This document shows positions 33,689 through 43,689 of a stretch of 64,000 nucleotides of DNA, piece by piece. The translations under genes were made by a program, and so were the position numbers. The stretch comes from Pacificibacter marinus. Lineage in GTDB: Bacteria > Pseudomonadota > Alphaproteobacteria > Rhodobacterales > Rhodobacteraceae. Position 1 is the first letter of the stretch. Each line of letters opens with the position of its first letter. The notes below the pieces were generated by a model. The model searched no databases. It was not told the origin of the DNA and worked only from the letters and a program-made list of their open reading frames with translations. The DNA lies in contig NZ_JAHKPK010000039.1 in assembly GCF_018860665.1 (NCBI RefSeq), positions 1-64,000 on the forward strand, in the 5' to 3' direction.

Positions 33689-33993
33689 TGGCTGCTAAAC
33701 TCCGCAAAGGTGACAAGGTCATCGTTCTCGCTGGTAAAGACAAAGGCAAACAGGGCGAAATCGCTTCTGTGAACCCGTCTAAAGGCAAAGCTGTGATTGA
33801 AGGCATCAACGTGTCTTTGCGTCACACAAAAGCGTCCCAAGGCGACCAAGGCGGCAAGAAACCGGTATCCATGCCGATTGATTTGTCAAACCTTGCGATC
33901 CTCGACGCAAACGGCAAAGCGACACGTGTTGGCTTCCGCATGGAAGACGACAAAAAAGTGCGCTTCGCTAAGTCCACAGGAGACGTGATCTGA
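33688..33993 (+). CDS. rplX: Ribosomal protein L24
   Basis: The 101-residue assembly-initiator protein has an N-terminal KOW motif ([20 protein letters not shown]). Start and stop overlap rplN and rplE by one base each, so the three are coupled. Confidence 0.96.
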   Translation: MAAKLRKGDKVIVLAGKDKGKQGEIASVNPSKGKAVIEGINVSLRHTKASQGDQGGKKPVSMPIDLSNLAILDANGKATRVGFRMEDDKKVRFAKSTGDVI

Positions 33994-34556
33994 TGCTTGA
34001 TACTGCAAATTACACACCACGTCTTAAGACTGTGTATGCGGATGCCGTTCGCCCCGCTCTGAAAGAAGAGTTCGGCTACAAGAACGACATGCAAATTCCA
34101 CGTTTGGACAAAATCGTTCTCAACATCGGTTGTGGCGCTGCAGCTGTTCGTGATTCCAAAAAAGCAAAATCTGCTCAGGAAGATCTGACACTCATCGCTG
34201 GTCAAAAGGCTTTGACAACGATCGCTAAGAAATCCATCGCTGGTTTCCGCGTTCGTGAAGACATGCCTCTTGGCGCGAAGGTTACTCTTCGTGGCGAAAA
34301 GATGTACGAATTCCTCGATCGTCTGATCACGATTGCTATGCCACGTATCCGCGACTTCCGCGGTATTTCTGGCAAATCCTTTGATGGCCGCGGCAACTAT
34401 GCCATGGGTATCAAAGAGCACATCGTTTTCCCAGAAATCAACTTTGATAAAGTTGACGAAAACTGGGGTATGGACATCGTAATCGCAACCACTGCGAAAA
34501 CTGACGCAGAAGCTAAGGCCTTGTTGAAAGCTTTCAACATGCCTTTCAACAGCTGA
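33993..34556 (+). CDS. rplE: Ribosomal protein L5
   Basis: The 187-residue protein binds 5S r[23 protein letters not shown] and [16 protein letters not shown] are conserved, with the C-terminal [15 protein letters not shown]. Its start overlaps the rplX stop (TGATG). Confidence 0.97.
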   Translation: MLDTANYTPRLKTVYADAVRPALKEEFGYKNDMQIPRLDKIVLNIGCGAAAVRDSKKAKSAQEDLTLIAGQKALTTIAKKSIAGFRVREDMPLGAKVTLRGEKMYEFLDRLITIAMPRIRDFRGISGKSFDGRGNYAMGIKEHIVFPEINFDKVDENWGMDIVIATTAKTDAEAKALLKAFNMPFNS

Positions 34557-34575
34557 TCGCGAGGAGTTAGAGAAC

Positions 34576-34881
34576 ATGGCTAAGAAATCCATGATCGCAC
34601 GTGAGCGCAAACGCGAAAAATTGGTGGCAAAATATGCTACCAAACGCGCCGCTCTCAAAGAGATCATTTATGACCAAGAGAAGCCCATGGAAGAGCGTTT
34701 TCGCGCAACCATGAAGCTTGCTGAATTGCCGCGCAACAGCTCGGCTGTCCGTCTTCACAACCGTTGTCAGTTGACCGGTCGTCCTCACGCTTACTACCGT
34801 AAGCTCAAGGTCAGCCGTATCATGCTGCGGGAACTTGGCTCTTTCGGCCAAATCCCCGGTCTCGTGAAATCAAGCTGGTAA
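34576..34881 (+). CDS. rpsN: Ribosomal protein S14 (zinc-independent form)
   Basis: The 101-residue protein is the long C-minus form without the CxxC-CxxC zinc ribbon; [20 protein letters not shown] and the [12 protein letters not shown] end are typical. GAGGAG precedes the start. Confidence 0.96.
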   Translation: MAKKSMIARERKREKLVAKYATKRAALKEIIYDQEKPMEERFRATMKLAELPRNSSAVRLHNRCQLTGRPHAYYRKLKVSRIMLRELGSFGQIPGLVKSSW

Positions 34882-34893
34882 GGAGAGCATAAT

Positions 34894-35286
34894 ATGAACG
34901 ATCCTATCGGCGATATGCTCACACGTATCCGTAACTCTCAAATGCGCGGTAAATCCGTAGTCTCTACACCAGCGTCTAAGCTGCGTGCATGGGTCTTGGA
35001 CGTGCTTGCAGACGAAGGCTACATCCGTGGCTACGAAAAAGGCACAAACGAAGTTGGTCACCCAACGCTCGAAATCAGCCTGAAATACTTCGAAGGCACT
35101 CCTGTTATTCGCGAAGTGAAACGGGTTTCAAAACCTGGTCGTCGCGTATACCTCGGTGTCAAAGACATCCCAACTGTCCGTCAGGGCCTGGGCTTGTCGA
35201 TTGTCTCTACACCTAAAGGTGTGATGTCTGATGCAAACGCTCGTGCCAACAATGTTGGCGGCGAAGTGCTTTGCACAGTCTTCTAA
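34894..35286 (+). CDS. rpsH: Ribosomal protein S8
   Basis: The 130-residue protein binds the central domain of 16S rRNA and can repress its own operon in E. coli. [20 protein letters not shown] and the C-terminal [16 protein letters not shown] are conserved. AGGAG precedes the start. Confidence 0.97.
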   Translation: MNDPIGDMLTRIRNSQMRGKSVVSTPASKLRAWVLDVLADEGYIRGYEKGTNEVGHPTLEISLKYFEGTPVIREVKRVSKPGRRVYLGVKDIPTVRQGLGLSIVSTPKGVMSDANARANNVGGEVLCTVF

Positions 35287-35296
35287 GGAGGGTCTG

Positions 35297-35830
35297 ATGT
35301 CTCGTATTGGTAAAAAACCGGTCGAGCTGCCCAGCGGCGTTACTGCCTCTGTTTCAGGTCAGACCATCGAAGTGAAGGGGCCAAAAGCCACTCACGCATT
35401 CACTGCAACCGACGATGTGACAATCACAGTCGACGGCAACGTGATCACAGTGACACCACGTGGTAAATCCAAACGTGCGCGTCAACAGTGGGGCATGTCC
35501 CGCACTGTTATTGCAAACTTGGTAACAGGTGTTTCTACAGGCTTCAAAAAAGAGCTTGAGATCAACGGTGTTGGTTACCGTGCAACTATGCAAGGTAACG
35601 TGCTCAAACTCGCTTTGGGTTATTCACATGACGTCCTCTTCGAAGTTCCTGCTGGCGTAACCGTCACAGCTCCGAAGCAGACTGAAATCGTTGTTGAAGG
35701 TACAGACGCACAACTCGTTGGCCAAGTCGCGGCAAATATTCGCGAATGGCGGAAACCAGAGCCCTACAAAGGCAAAGGTATCAAATACAAAGACGAGTAT
35801 ATCTTCCGCAAAGAAGGTAAGAAGAAGTAA
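35297..35830 (+). CDS. rplF: Ribosomal protein L6
   Basis: The 177-residue protein has the two-fold L6 repeat and ends [20 protein letters not shown]. The start was set at [10 protein letters not shown] with AAGGAGGG upstream, not at an in-frame ATG inside rpsH. Confidence 0.97.
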   Translation: MSRIGKKPVELPSGVTASVSGQTIEVKGPKATHAFTATDDVTITVDGNVITVTPRGKSKRARQQWGMSRTVIANLVTGVSTGFKKELEINGVGYRATMQGNVLKLALGYSHDVLFEVPAGVTVTAPKQTEIVVEGTDAQLVGQVAANIREWRKPEPYKGKGIKYKDEYIFRKEGKKK

Positions 35831-35841
35831 GGACGTAGATC

Positions 35842-36201
35842 ATGGCAAACAGCAAAAGAGACCTGTTCTTGAAGCGCCGCCTGCGCGTCCGGAACAAACT
35901 TCGCAAGATGGCAAACGGACGTGCGCGTCTGTCTATCCATCGTTCGAACAAGAACATCAGCGTTCAGTTGATCGACGACGTAAAAGGCGTGACAATCGCG
36001 TCTGCTTCTACACTCGAGAAAGATCTCGGCGTAGTTGGCAAAAACAACGTCGAAGCAGCGGCAAAAGTCGGTGTAGCGATTGCAGAGCGTGCGAAAAAAG
36101 CTGGTGTGGAAGTATGTTACTTCGACCGTGGCGGTTTTCTCTTTCACGGTAAAGTTAAGGCCTTGGCCGAAGCTGCACGTGAAGGTGGCTTGAAGTTCTA
36201 A
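35842..36201 (+). CDS. rplR: Ribosomal protein L18
   Basis: The 119-residue protein brings 5S rRNA to the central protuberance. [18 protein letters not shown] and [16 protein letters not shown] are hallmarks. It follows rplF by 11 bases; a 137-base gap with a GC-rich inverted stretch (gggggcgc / ggcgcccccc near 36211-36242) separates it from rpsE. Confidence 0.96.
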   Translation: MANSKRDLFLKRRLRVRNKLRKMANGRARLSIHRSNKNISVQLIDDVKGVTIASASTLEKDLGVVGKNNVEAAAKVGVAIAERAKKAGVEVCYFDRGGFLFHGKVKALAEAAREGGLKF

Positions 36202-36338
36202 AAACTTGTGGGGGGCGCTTAATCTTAGGGTTGGCGCCCCCCCGATGATCCAGGGAAAACGTGGGGCTTCGCGTCTCACGTTTTTCACTTGGATTGATAA
36301 CATTGGCGCCTCGCGCCACCTATGTAAAGGAATGCCCA

Positions 36339-36911
36339 ATGGCAGATAACAACCGCGGGAATAACCGTCGCGATCGCGATGAGAACCCCGAATTCGCAGA
36401 TCGTCTTGTCGCGATCAACCGTGTGTCTAAAACAGTTAAAGGTGGTAAGCGTTTTGGCTTTGCTGCTCTTGTTGTTGTTGGCGACCAAAAAGGCCGCGTA
36501 GGCTTCGGTAAAGGTAAAGCGAAAGAGGTCCCTGAGGCCATCCGCAAAGCCACCGAGCAAGCGAAACGCCAAATGATCCGTGTGCCTTTGAAAGAAGGCC
36601 GTACATTGCACCACGACGTCGAAGGACGTCACGGCGCCGGTAAAGTTGTGATGCGGACTGCACCACAAGGTACTGGTATCATCGCCGGTGGTCCAATGCG
36701 TGCTGTGTTCGAAATGTTGGGTGTTCAGGATGTTGTGTCCAAATCCATCGGTTCTTCGAACCCATACAACATGATCCGTGCAACCGTAGAAGGCCTCAAA
36801 AAAGAGTCTTCACCACGGTCCGTCGCTCAGCGTCGCGGCAAAAAAGTGGCTGACATCTTGAAAAAAGATGAAGCACCTGCAGCTGCACCTGCTGAAACAG
36901 CAGAAGCGTAA
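36339..36911 (+). CDS. rpsE: Ribosomal protein S5
   Basis: The 190-residue protein lies at the mRNA entry and affects decoding accuracy. It has the double-stranded RNA-binding-like N-domain ([20 protein letters not shown]) and ends in an Ala/Pro/Glu tail ([13 protein letters not shown]) common in alphaproteobacteria. AAAGGAA precedes the ATG at 36339; an upstream frame from 36261 is not conserved. Confidence 0.97.
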   Translation: MADNNRGNNRRDRDENPEFADRLVAINRVSKTVKGGKRFGFAALVVVGDQKGRVGFGKGKAKEVPEAIRKATEQAKRQMIRVPLKEGRTLHHDVEGRHGAGKVVMRTAPQGTGIIAGGPMRAVFEMLGVQDVVSKSIGSSNPYNMIRATVEGLKKESSPRSVAQRRGKKVADILKKDEAPAAAPAETAEA

Positions 36912-36923
36912 GGAATAGACATC

Positions 36924-37115
36924 ATGGCTAAAACAATCGTTGTAAAACAGATCGGTTCACCGATCCGTCGCCCACAAGATCAACGTGCTACGTTGGTTGG
37001 CCTTGGCCTCAACAAAATGCACAAAACACGTGAACTCGAGGATACTCCTGCGGTTCGCGGTATGGTGCGCAAGATTTCCCACATGGTTGAAATCATCGAA
37101 GAGCGCGACAACTAA
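36924..37115 (+). CDS. rpmD: Ribosomal protein L30
   Basis: The 63-residue protein carries [20 protein letters not shown], typical of L30. In most bacteria rplO, secY and adk follow. Here a terminator and then two sulfatase genes on the other strand follow, so the spc operon is cut short. Confidence 0.95.
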   Translation: MAKTIVVKQIGSPIRRPQDQRATLVGLGLNKMHKTRELEDTPAVRGMVRKISHMVEIIEERDN

Positions 37116-37142
37116 GTCGATCTTTTTGATCCAAAATCTTTG

Positions 37143-37177
37143 AAAACGCCCTGCTGGAAACAGCGGGGCGTTTTTTT
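37143..37177 (+). terminator. Rho-independent terminator after rpmD
   Basis: Ten-base arms cgccctgctg and cagcggggcg (one G-U type pair) enclose a gaaa loop and are followed by seven T. It ends the ribosomal transcript 28 bases after rpmD. The remaining bases to 37398 hold nothing recognisable. Confidence 0.9.
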
Positions 37178-37398
37178 GATCTCGGTGAAATGCCGTCATG
37201 CGTAATGGTTGACATAACACATGTGCCCCATTGGGAGTCCCAATAGTTTTTTGCAGAAGTGATCTGCCAAACTATGAGGGGGAATTCAGATAACAAGACT
37301 CCGGTATCCATTCAGCCAAAACCGCACTGGCATTGTGCCCCCTGTGATAGATATCGCAGGGGGCACAAAGAAAGTCTTAACCAATGATCTGCTTGGTC

Positions 37399-38844
37399 TT
37401 AACTTGGTGCCGCGCTGGACAACGCATTCTGGAATTTCTGCGTTTTTAGGGAACTGCGGATGCGCCAGTCCAGAAGTCGATTGATCATTTCATTTTTCTT
37501 TTCCGCGCAGTCAGGATCATTCCAACGATTGTTGCGCTCGCCCGGATCAGTTTCTAAATCGAAAAGCTGCCCTTCGTCATAGTCAACGAAATGGACCAAC
37601 TTCCAGTCATCAACCATGACCATGGACACAAACTCCGTCTCGGTCAGAATCGCGTCGCGGGCGTGTTCGGCGAAGACGCAGTTGCGGCGTGGCGGTGGCG
37701 TGGCTTCAAAATAAGGCCGTAGTGATTGTGCTTCCATCCATTCTGGGGGCGTCACACCACAGGTCTCTAAGATCGTCGGCCCGAGGTCCATCAAGGACAC
37801 GAGGTCGGTTACCCTTTGCCCCGCTGGAATGTTTGGCCCCCAGAAAATCGCAGGTACATGCACAGATTGTTCGTACATGTTCCATTTCTGGGAATGGCCG
37901 TGATCATTCAAGCTATCGCCGTGATCGGAGGTAAACACGATCACAGTATTGTCCAGCACACCGCGGCGCTCTAGCGCGTCAATTACCAAGCCGACCTGTT
38001 CATCAATCATCGAGACATTGGCATAGTAATGCCTGCGCTGACGCTGCATTTGTTCCTCTGTCGGATCTTTGAGGTGCACGACAGCATCGTGATTGCCCTC
38101 AAAATGATTTTGCCGCAGGGCTTTGTAAGGCTCTGGCTGACTATCCAAGTCATAGTCGCGGATTGGCTCAGGCATCTGGCGACCATCATAGCGATCCAGA
38201 TGGCGCTGCGTTGGGTCATAGGGCGGGTGAGGCCCCGGAATGCCGATCTGTAGGAAAAACGGGTCATCGCCAGAGTAACGATCCAACCACATGCAGGCAG
38301 TTTGGGGCACAAACACGTCAGGGTGCAGGTCTTCTGGCAGTTCCCAGACGAAAGCGCCGAGTTGTTCGTGATAATCATCGCGGCGTTTGTAGGTCTGGCG
38401 GCTTGGTTTTTCAAAGCCACGGGTCCAAATCGCTTTGTCCCAATTGTCCAAATAAAACGGCAGATTCGGGTGGGCCCGATCCTTGTTTTCTGTCACGTGA
38501 CGCTCATGAAACCCGAACGCCCCCTCGACGGGCCAAGTGTGCATTTTGCCGACATTGACGCATCGATACCCTGCTTTATTCAGGTCACTCACCCAGCTGT
38601 AGTTCCATGTTTCATCATTGCGGAACACACCGTTTGTGTGCGGGAACGTCCCTGTAAACAAGGAGGCGCGTGAAGGGCTGCACGACGGTGAGGTCACGTA
38701 GGTGCGATCAAAGCTTGTCCCTTCTTTCACCAGACGGTCCAAATTCGGTGTGTCTACATGCGAAAAACCCAGTTCAGCGATTGTATCGTACCGCTGCTGG
38801 TCGGTCATAATGAAAACGATATTTGGGGTTTGGCTCATAGTCAT
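37399..38844 (-). CDS. Type I sulfatase 1
   Basis: The 481-residue enzyme is an alkaline-phosphatase-fold sulfatase. The formylglycine motif CSPSR lies at residues 55-59 (in TSPSCSPSRASLFTG), and metal residues are visible in MTDQQRYD near the N-terminus and FTSDHGDSLNDHGH near 305-318. Cys 55 must be oxidised to formylglycine; the FGE gene at 44839 would do this. No signal peptide is seen, so it is likely cytoplasmic and acts on an imported sulfate ester. It is last in the minus-strand set after sulfatase 2. The substrate is not readable. Confidence 0.88.
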   Translation of the reverse strand: MTMSQTPNIVFIMTDQQRYDTIAELGFSHVDTPNLDRLVKEGTSFDRTYVTSPSCSPSRASLFTGTFPHTNGVFRNDETWNYSWVSDLNKAGYRCVNVGKMHTWPVEGAFGFHERHVTENKDRAHPNLPFYLDNWDKAIWTRGFEKPSRQTYKRRDDYHEQLGAFVWELPEDLHPDVFVPQTACMWLDRYSGDDPFFLQIGIPGPHPPYDPTQRHLDRYDGRQMPEPIRDYDLDSQPEPYKALRQNHFEGNHDAVVHLKDPTEEQMQRQRRHYYANVSMIDEQVGLVIDALERRGVLDNTVIVFTSDHGDSLNDHGHSQKWNMYEQSVHVPAIFWGPNIPAGQRVTDLVSLMDLGPTILETCGVTPPEWMEAQSLRPYFEATPPPRRNCVFAEHARDAILTETEFVSMVMVDDWKLVHFVDYDEGQLFDLETDPGERNNRWNDPDCAEKKNEMINRLLDWRIRSSLKTQKFQNALSSAAPS

Positions 38845-38894
38845 TTGTCCTCTTGCGACACTGTTCAGCCAGTGCCTGTCGTTCTGATTAGAAA

Positions 38895-40313
38895 TTAAAA
38901 ATTGCCGACGATGTGCACCGGATCGACGGTTGCAACAGTTTGTGCGAAATTTGCCAAGACCAGTTCGCTTTTCAACGCCTGATAGGCTGGATCATCCCAT
39001 TTGTTATCGAATTCATCGGGGTCCGTTTCATGGTCATATAGCTCGCCAATGTCTTGCCCATGAAAGACGGTCAACTTGTAGCGCCCGTCGAAATACATGG
39101 TTGCGAACACCCCCTTATGGGCCGCAGGCAATGCATTATAGTATTCGCAATAGACGGCGTCTTTGTGTACGTCCGGCTCTGCTTTGCCTTTAAGGATATG
39201 GAACAGGCTGCGCCCTTGCATTGCCAAGGGCACGTCGATGCCCGCAAAGTCCAAAATCGTTGGCGCCAAGTCGACCAATTCGACCAAGGCTTTGCTGCGT
39301 ATCTTTTGTGACAGGTGCGCGGGGCAAGACATGATCAAGGGCACATGCACCAGTTCCTCGTAAAAATGCCCGCCTTTCAAAATCAACCCGTGATCGCCAA
39401 GCATTTCGCCGTGGTCACTGTGGAAAATGATGATCGTGTTGTCACGTTGGCCTGTTTTATCCAAATGATCGATCAACCGGCCAACTTGCACATCGATCAG
39501 ATCAACCATCGCATAGTAGTCAGAGACATAGTTTTGTATGTCGCGGTCCGTCATCGTCTTGCAGCTTGGTCCCAGCCCGCTTTGGCCACCATTCTCATAA
39601 TCATCGCGTTGAATCAGTGGTTTATTGTCAAGCTCGCCTTCGCGCCATTTTGGAAGGGGCATATCCTCGGCAGGGTATTTCGCTTTGTATTCTGCGGGGG
39701 GATCAAACGGGTGATGCGGATCGAAGATGTTGATGCTGAGCATCCAAGGCGTGTCTTCGTGCGCGTCCATAAATCCGATGGCTTCATTCGCACACCAAGT
39801 GGTTTGGTGAAACTGTGGATCGATACCGCCGTTTTTGCCGTGGTAATCCGTTTCCCAAGATACCCCCTGCGATCTCAGCCACTTTTGATAGGCGTTGTCG
39901 TCACCCCATCCGTCTCGTGGTCCGTGGCACCATTTAACCATATCGTAGCCGTGATGCTTGGGCAGGACTTCCGTTCTGCCATCTGCAGCAGAGAGATGAA
40001 GTTTCCCAATCAACCCGCATGTATAGCCATTCTCAGACAGAATATGCGGAACAAGAATTTCATCATCTGGGAATTGGTCATTGCCATTGCGCGTGGTCCG
40101 CGTCGTACGCGGGTAGCGCCCCGTTAAGAAACTTGCACGGCTGGGTGTGCAGACGGGACTTTGGCAATAGGTGCGGTCAAACGAGACCCCTTCGGCCATC
40201 AATCTGTCCAAGTTGGGGGTATGAATATGTGTGTTGCCAAGGCCCCGAATCGTATCAAAGCGCTGCTGATCGGTGCAAATCCACAAAAAATTAGGTTTAT
40301 TTTGGTCGCTCAT
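38895..40313 (-). CDS. Type I sulfatase 2
   Basis: The 472-residue protein is a second sulfatase with CTPSR at residues 55-59 (QSPVCTPSRASFLTGRYP), WICTDQQRFD at the N-terminus and FHSDHGEMLGDHGL in the metal site. It lacks a signal peptide. It is clearly paralogous to sulfatase 1, which starts 50 bases downstream; the different insert regions suggest different sulfate esters. The cluster with TctABC, IclR and FGE indicates uptake and desulfation of one class of sulfated compound. Confidence 0.88.
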   Translation of the reverse strand: MSDQNKPNFLWICTDQQRFDTIRGLGNTHIHTPNLDRLMAEGVSFDRTYCQSPVCTPSRASFLTGRYPRTTRTTRNGNDQFPDDEILVPHILSENGYTCGLIGKLHLSAADGRTEVLPKHHGYDMVKWCHGPRDGWGDDNAYQKWLRSQGVSWETDYHGKNGGIDPQFHQTTWCANEAIGFMDAHEDTPWMLSINIFDPHHPFDPPAEYKAKYPAEDMPLPKWREGELDNKPLIQRDDYENGGQSGLGPSCKTMTDRDIQNYVSDYYAMVDLIDVQVGRLIDHLDKTGQRDNTIIIFHSDHGEMLGDHGLILKGGHFYEELVHVPLIMSCPAHLSQKIRSKALVELVDLAPTILDFAGIDVPLAMQGRSLFHILKGKAEPDVHKDAVYCEYYNALPAAHKGVFATMYFDGRYKLTVFHGQDIGELYDHETDPDEFDNKWDDPAYQALKSELVLANFAQTVATVDPVHIVGNF

Positions 40314-40421
40314 GAGTTGGATACCTTGAAGAACTCTTAGGTGAGGGCGAAAGCCGTTTAGATTTTAGATATTTTTGGCGATCTCTACCGCCCTCAGCAT
40401 TTTGGAACGTCGTAAAATGTC

Positions 40422-40472
40422 GTTGGCTCGGTCATGAACGCGCCAGGGAGGACGCATTGAGACCGAGCCAAC
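40422..40472 (-). other. Stem-loop between TctC and sulfatase genes
   Basis: Perfect 12-base arms gttggctcggtc and gaccgagccaac enclose 27 bases. The element lies just downstream of the tctC stop on the minus strand. It may protect or partly terminate the tctC message, leaving lower sulfatase expression. No strong T-run follows. Confidence 0.45.
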
Positions 40473-40486
40473 AACGGCGACAGTGC

Positions 40487-41470
40487 TTATTTAAGCACGC
40501 CCAAGTCGGTCAAAATGCCTTTGTTCACGACATCCAATTCTTGCATACGCGCAAGGTAGGTCTCGGAGTCGTTGTAGTTGATCATGATCTTTCTTTTTTC
40601 CAAAGCTGCGACCAGCTCTGGATCTTGCAAAGCCGCATCGATCGCGCCTGACAAGATCGCTTGGATATCATCTGGCGTTCCTTTTGGTGCGATAACGCCT
40701 ACAAAGAGTTGGCTAGACGTATAGCCAAGATCGTTCAGTGATGGAATTTCAGCGAAATAATCTGGCTTGATTTCCATAACGTCTACAATCGGCACGAGCG
40801 TGCCCGCTTCGTATTCGCCAATGATGGTGTGAGACGGCATGATGCCTGCTTCGATTTCACCACCTAAGACCGCTTTTTTGGTATCTGCGCTGCTTTTGTA
40901 AGTGATCTCGTTGAGATCAACATCTGCTGAAAGTTCGAGGTTCAGCAGCGGAAGGTGCTGAACGTTGTAGACACCATCGACGCCGATGCGCACTTGACCA
41001 GGGTTTTCTTTGGCATGTGCCAAGAGTTCTTCTAAGTTGGCAAATGGAGAGTCAGCAGGCAACACAATGTAATGTGCCGCATCGAACACATTCGCAATCA
41101 GTTCGAAATCTTCATAGCCGGAATAGGTTGTTCGACCTAAGTGCGGCATGATTGTAAGAGGTGCGACCGAGGCTTGACCAATGGTGTAACCATCTGGTTC
41201 TGCATTGAAAACTGCAGATACAGCAATCGTTTGGGTTGCGCCTGGCTGGTTCTTCAAGACGAAGGTCGCATCATTCGGCAGGTTTTTTTCCACATAGGGG
41301 TAAATTGTCCGCACAATGGAATCCAAGCCACCACCAGCGCCATCAGGAATGATCCAGGTGATGGGTTTTTCTGGGTAGCCTTCGGCGGCTGCCATAGATG
41401 TGCCTGTTGCCAAGACGATCGTGGCACATGCCAATGTCGTCGCAGCGGTCTTTGTTAGAAACGTAAGCAT
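40487..41470 (-). CDS. TTT transporter substrate-binding protein (TctC/Bug family)
   Basis: The 327-residue protein has a signal peptide (ACATIVLATGTSMAAAEG, cleavage near residue 29) and the Bug fold, with YPEKPITWIIPDGAGGGLDS and GVIAPKGTPDDIQAIL. It captures an organic acid in the periplasm for the TctAB membrane pair encoded just upstream. In this cluster the ligand may be a sulfated or desulfated carboxylate. Confidence 0.85.
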   Translation of the reverse strand: MLTFLTKTAATTLACATIVLATGTSMAAAEGYPEKPITWIIPDGAGGGLDSIVRTIYPYVEKNLPNDATFVLKNQPGATQTIAVSAVFNAEPDGYTIGQASVAPLTIMPHLGRTTYSGYEDFELIANVFDAAHYIVLPADSPFANLEELLAHAKENPGQVRIGVDGVYNVQHLPLLNLELSADVDLNEITYKSSADTKKAVLGGEIEAGIMPSHTIIGEYEAGTLVPIVDVMEIKPDYFAEIPSLNDLGYTSSQLFVGVIAPKGTPDDIQAILSGAIDAALQDPELVAALEKRKIMINYNDSETYLARMQELDVVNKGILTDLGVLK

Positions 41471-41618
41471 TTGGTTATTCTCCCTTAAAGTTTTGGTAGC
41501 GAAGCATGCTCAGTGTTCCATCACGGAAAATCTGAGTATGTTTTTCTTGGATATGGGTGTTTTCGCCGAAGTCTTTTCGGCTGAACGGTATCTCCTCCTT
41601 GGTCTTCTCATCCTTCGG

Positions 41619-41646
41619 CTAAACACGTGTATCCACATGTGTTTAG
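41619..41646 (-). other. Inverted repeat at tctA stop codon
   Basis: Arms ctaaacacgtg and catgtgtttag (one mismatch) overlap the tctA stop codon and start the 172-base gap before tctC. It may separate tctA from tctC expression; no T-run is seen. Confidence 0.35.
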
Positions 41647-43130
41647 CTGGGTTGATGTCTCCTCTTTTTGAAATCGGCATAGACGCTGGCCGCTAGGGCC
41701 GCGACGATCATGAGCACCAGCGCAATGGCGTAAACGCTGGAAAAGAACACTTCATAATTCCCGTTCGACAGTGTCAGCGAGCGACGGAAATTTTCTTCAA
41801 TAATCGGTGCAAGAACGTATGCAATGATCACAGACGACACTGGATAATTTAGTCTCTTGAGGATGTAGAAGAGAATACCGATGCCAAGAGCCAACCAGAG
41901 ATCAAAGAATGCACCCTTAGAGGCGTAGATGCCGATGAGGCACAAAACGAGCACGATCGAAATCAGAAATGAATTCGGAACAACGAGGACGCGTGAGAAC
42001 ATCGGTGTGAGCAAACGCCCGATAAGGTACATCGCGATTGTCGTCAGGATGAACCCGTAGAAAATCCCGTAAACCAAATCCCGCTCAGCAGTAAATACAT
42101 TCGGCCCAGGTTGAATGCCGTGCATGATAAACGCGCCCATAATGATCGCGATCGCTGCCGATCCCGGAATGCCCAAGGCAAGAAACGGGACGAGAGCGCC
42201 GCCTGCGGATGCGTTGTTTGACGATTCCGGTGCTGCGATGCCTTCTGGGCTGCCCTTTCCAAAGGCCTCAGGGTTTTTGGATGTCTTGCTCACGACAGCA
42301 TAGGCAAACCAACAGGATGCGCCGCCGCCTATGCCCGGAAGAATGCCCGTACCAGCCCCAATCAGGGAGCCAATCGTTGTCGATTTAGCAATGCCTTTGA
42401 CTTCCTTCCACGTCAATCCGGTCTTTAACGTACTGCGGTCCGCAACATATTTGTTATTCAACCCCTTACTGATCATCATGAACAGCTCGGAAATTGCAAA
42501 CATGCCAACAAGGAAAGCGACCAGATTTACGCCGTCCATCAATTCAGGTTGATTAAAGGTTGCTCGGCTGACACCGGTCAATGAGTCTATGCCCACAGTG
42601 CCAGCGATCAGACCAAGAACAACGGCGATCGAGCTTTTGATTTTGTCTGTTCCACTGAGTAAACCCACCGCCATAAGGCCAATAACGCCCAACAGGAAGT
42701 ATTCTGGGCTGCCGAAATTCAATGCGAATTTGGCCAATGGCACAGAAACGAAAATCAGTACAAGCCCACCAAAAATTCCGCCGATACTCGACGACACAAG
42801 TGAATAGCTCAACGCTTTGCCGGGCGAGTCATTCTGCGCCATTGGATAGCCATCAAGAACAGTTGCCGCAGCTTGCGGTGTGCCCGGTACGCCAAGTAAA
42901 ATAGCGGATATCGATCCGCCGTATTCGCCAGCTTGATATGTCGCGAGCAACATTAGAATGCCGGCAAGAGGCGGAAGCGTGAAGGTCACAGGCAACAAGA
43001 GCGCAACGGCAATAACCGTGCCCAGCCCAGGCAGTGCGCCAAATACCATCCCCACGACAGTTCCCAAAAGGATACATAGGAGATTGGTGAGGGTGAACAG
43101 ATTGGTGAGGTCGTTAAAAAGTATTTCCAT
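41643..43130 (-). CDS. TTT transporter large permease (TctA family)
   Basis: The 495-residue membrane protein has about 10-12 hydrophobic helices and the TctA signatures GALPGLGTVIAVALLLPVTF, GVPGTPQAAATVLDGYPMAQ and GIGGGASCWFAY. It imports carboxylates using the proton gradient, with TctB and TctC. It is followed by tctC and preceded by tctB at 12 bases. Confidence 0.9.
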   Translation of the reverse strand: MEILFNDLTNLFTLTNLLCILLGTVVGMVFGALPGLGTVIAVALLLPVTFTLPPLAGILMLLATYQAGEYGGSISAILLGVPGTPQAAATVLDGYPMAQNDSPGKALSYSLVSSSIGGIFGGLVLIFVSVPLAKFALNFGSPEYFLLGVIGLMAVGLLSGTDKIKSSIAVVLGLIAGTVGIDSLTGVSRATFNQPELMDGVNLVAFLVGMFAISELFMMISKGLNNKYVADRSTLKTGLTWKEVKGIAKSTTIGSLIGAGTGILPGIGGGASCWFAYAVVSKTSKNPEAFGKGSPEGIAAPESSNNASAGGALVPFLALGIPGSAAIAIIMGAFIMHGIQPGPNVFTAERDLVYGIFYGFILTTIAMYLIGRLLTPMFSRVLVVPNSFLISIVLVLCLIGIYASKGAFFDLWLALGIGILFYILKRLNYPVSSVIIAYVLAPIIEENFRRSLTLSNGNYEVFFSSVYAIALVLMIVAALAASVYADFKKRRHQPS

Positions 43131-43142
43131 GTCTGTGTCCCC

Positions 43143-43610
43143 TTAAAACGTGAGGGCAAGAATTTGCCCGAACAAACCGTAGAGAAACCCAGTTGTGAAA
43201 ACTGAAGTTGTGATCCCCACGAGTAAGCTGTTTTTGAAACCGAATTCGATCCTGTAGAGCGTCATTAAGATGGTCAAAAGGACGAAGACATTGAGGTAAA
43301 AGTATCCCAAAAACTGCCAGCTTGCTAAAAACGCGACCATGAGCGCGATCGTAATAAGGATATACCCAGCGTTATGAGTGGTAATTTTCTCAATGTTATT
43401 GGGGCTGTTGTCGCGGAAATTTTTGACCAAGGTCATAACGCTTAAAATCACGAGCAGTCCGGCAAGGATGTTCGGGAAGTAAGCGGGGCCGACCCCCGAG
43501 GATGAGAAAATCAACGCTTGGGATGCGCTTTGGTTCAAATTTACAGCATAGCCAATCCCGCCTATTATAAGAATAATAGACATGATGCTGTTCAAGCCTT
43601 TCCAAGTCAT
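43143..43610 (-). CDS. TTT transporter small permease (TctB family)
   Basis: The 155-residue protein has four hydrophobic helices and the N-terminal SSSGVGPAYFPNILAGLLVI typical of TctB. It partners TctA. Length fits the family. About 80 bases separate it from the IclR gene upstream. Confidence 0.85.
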   Translation of the reverse strand: MTWKGLNSIMSIILIIGGIGYAVNLNQSASQALIFSSSGVGPAYFPNILAGLLVILSVMTLVKNFRDNSPNNIEKITTHNAGYILITIALMVAFLASWQFLGYFYLNVFVLLTILMTLYRIEFGFKNSLLVGITTSVFTTGFLYGLFGQILALTF

Positions 43611-43689
43611 GCCATCACCCGCCTAGACGCGTTTGGTACTTTTAAGTGTATCATAGTGCCCTCCCTATTTAGGCAAATCCGCGCGTTTT

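Noticed and set aside
36202-36338. GC-rich inverted stretch before rpsE as a terminator
   Set aside because: No T-run follows, and a terminator inside the ribosomal transcript just before rpsE and rpmD would be unlikely. It may affect translation, but I cannot support a call.
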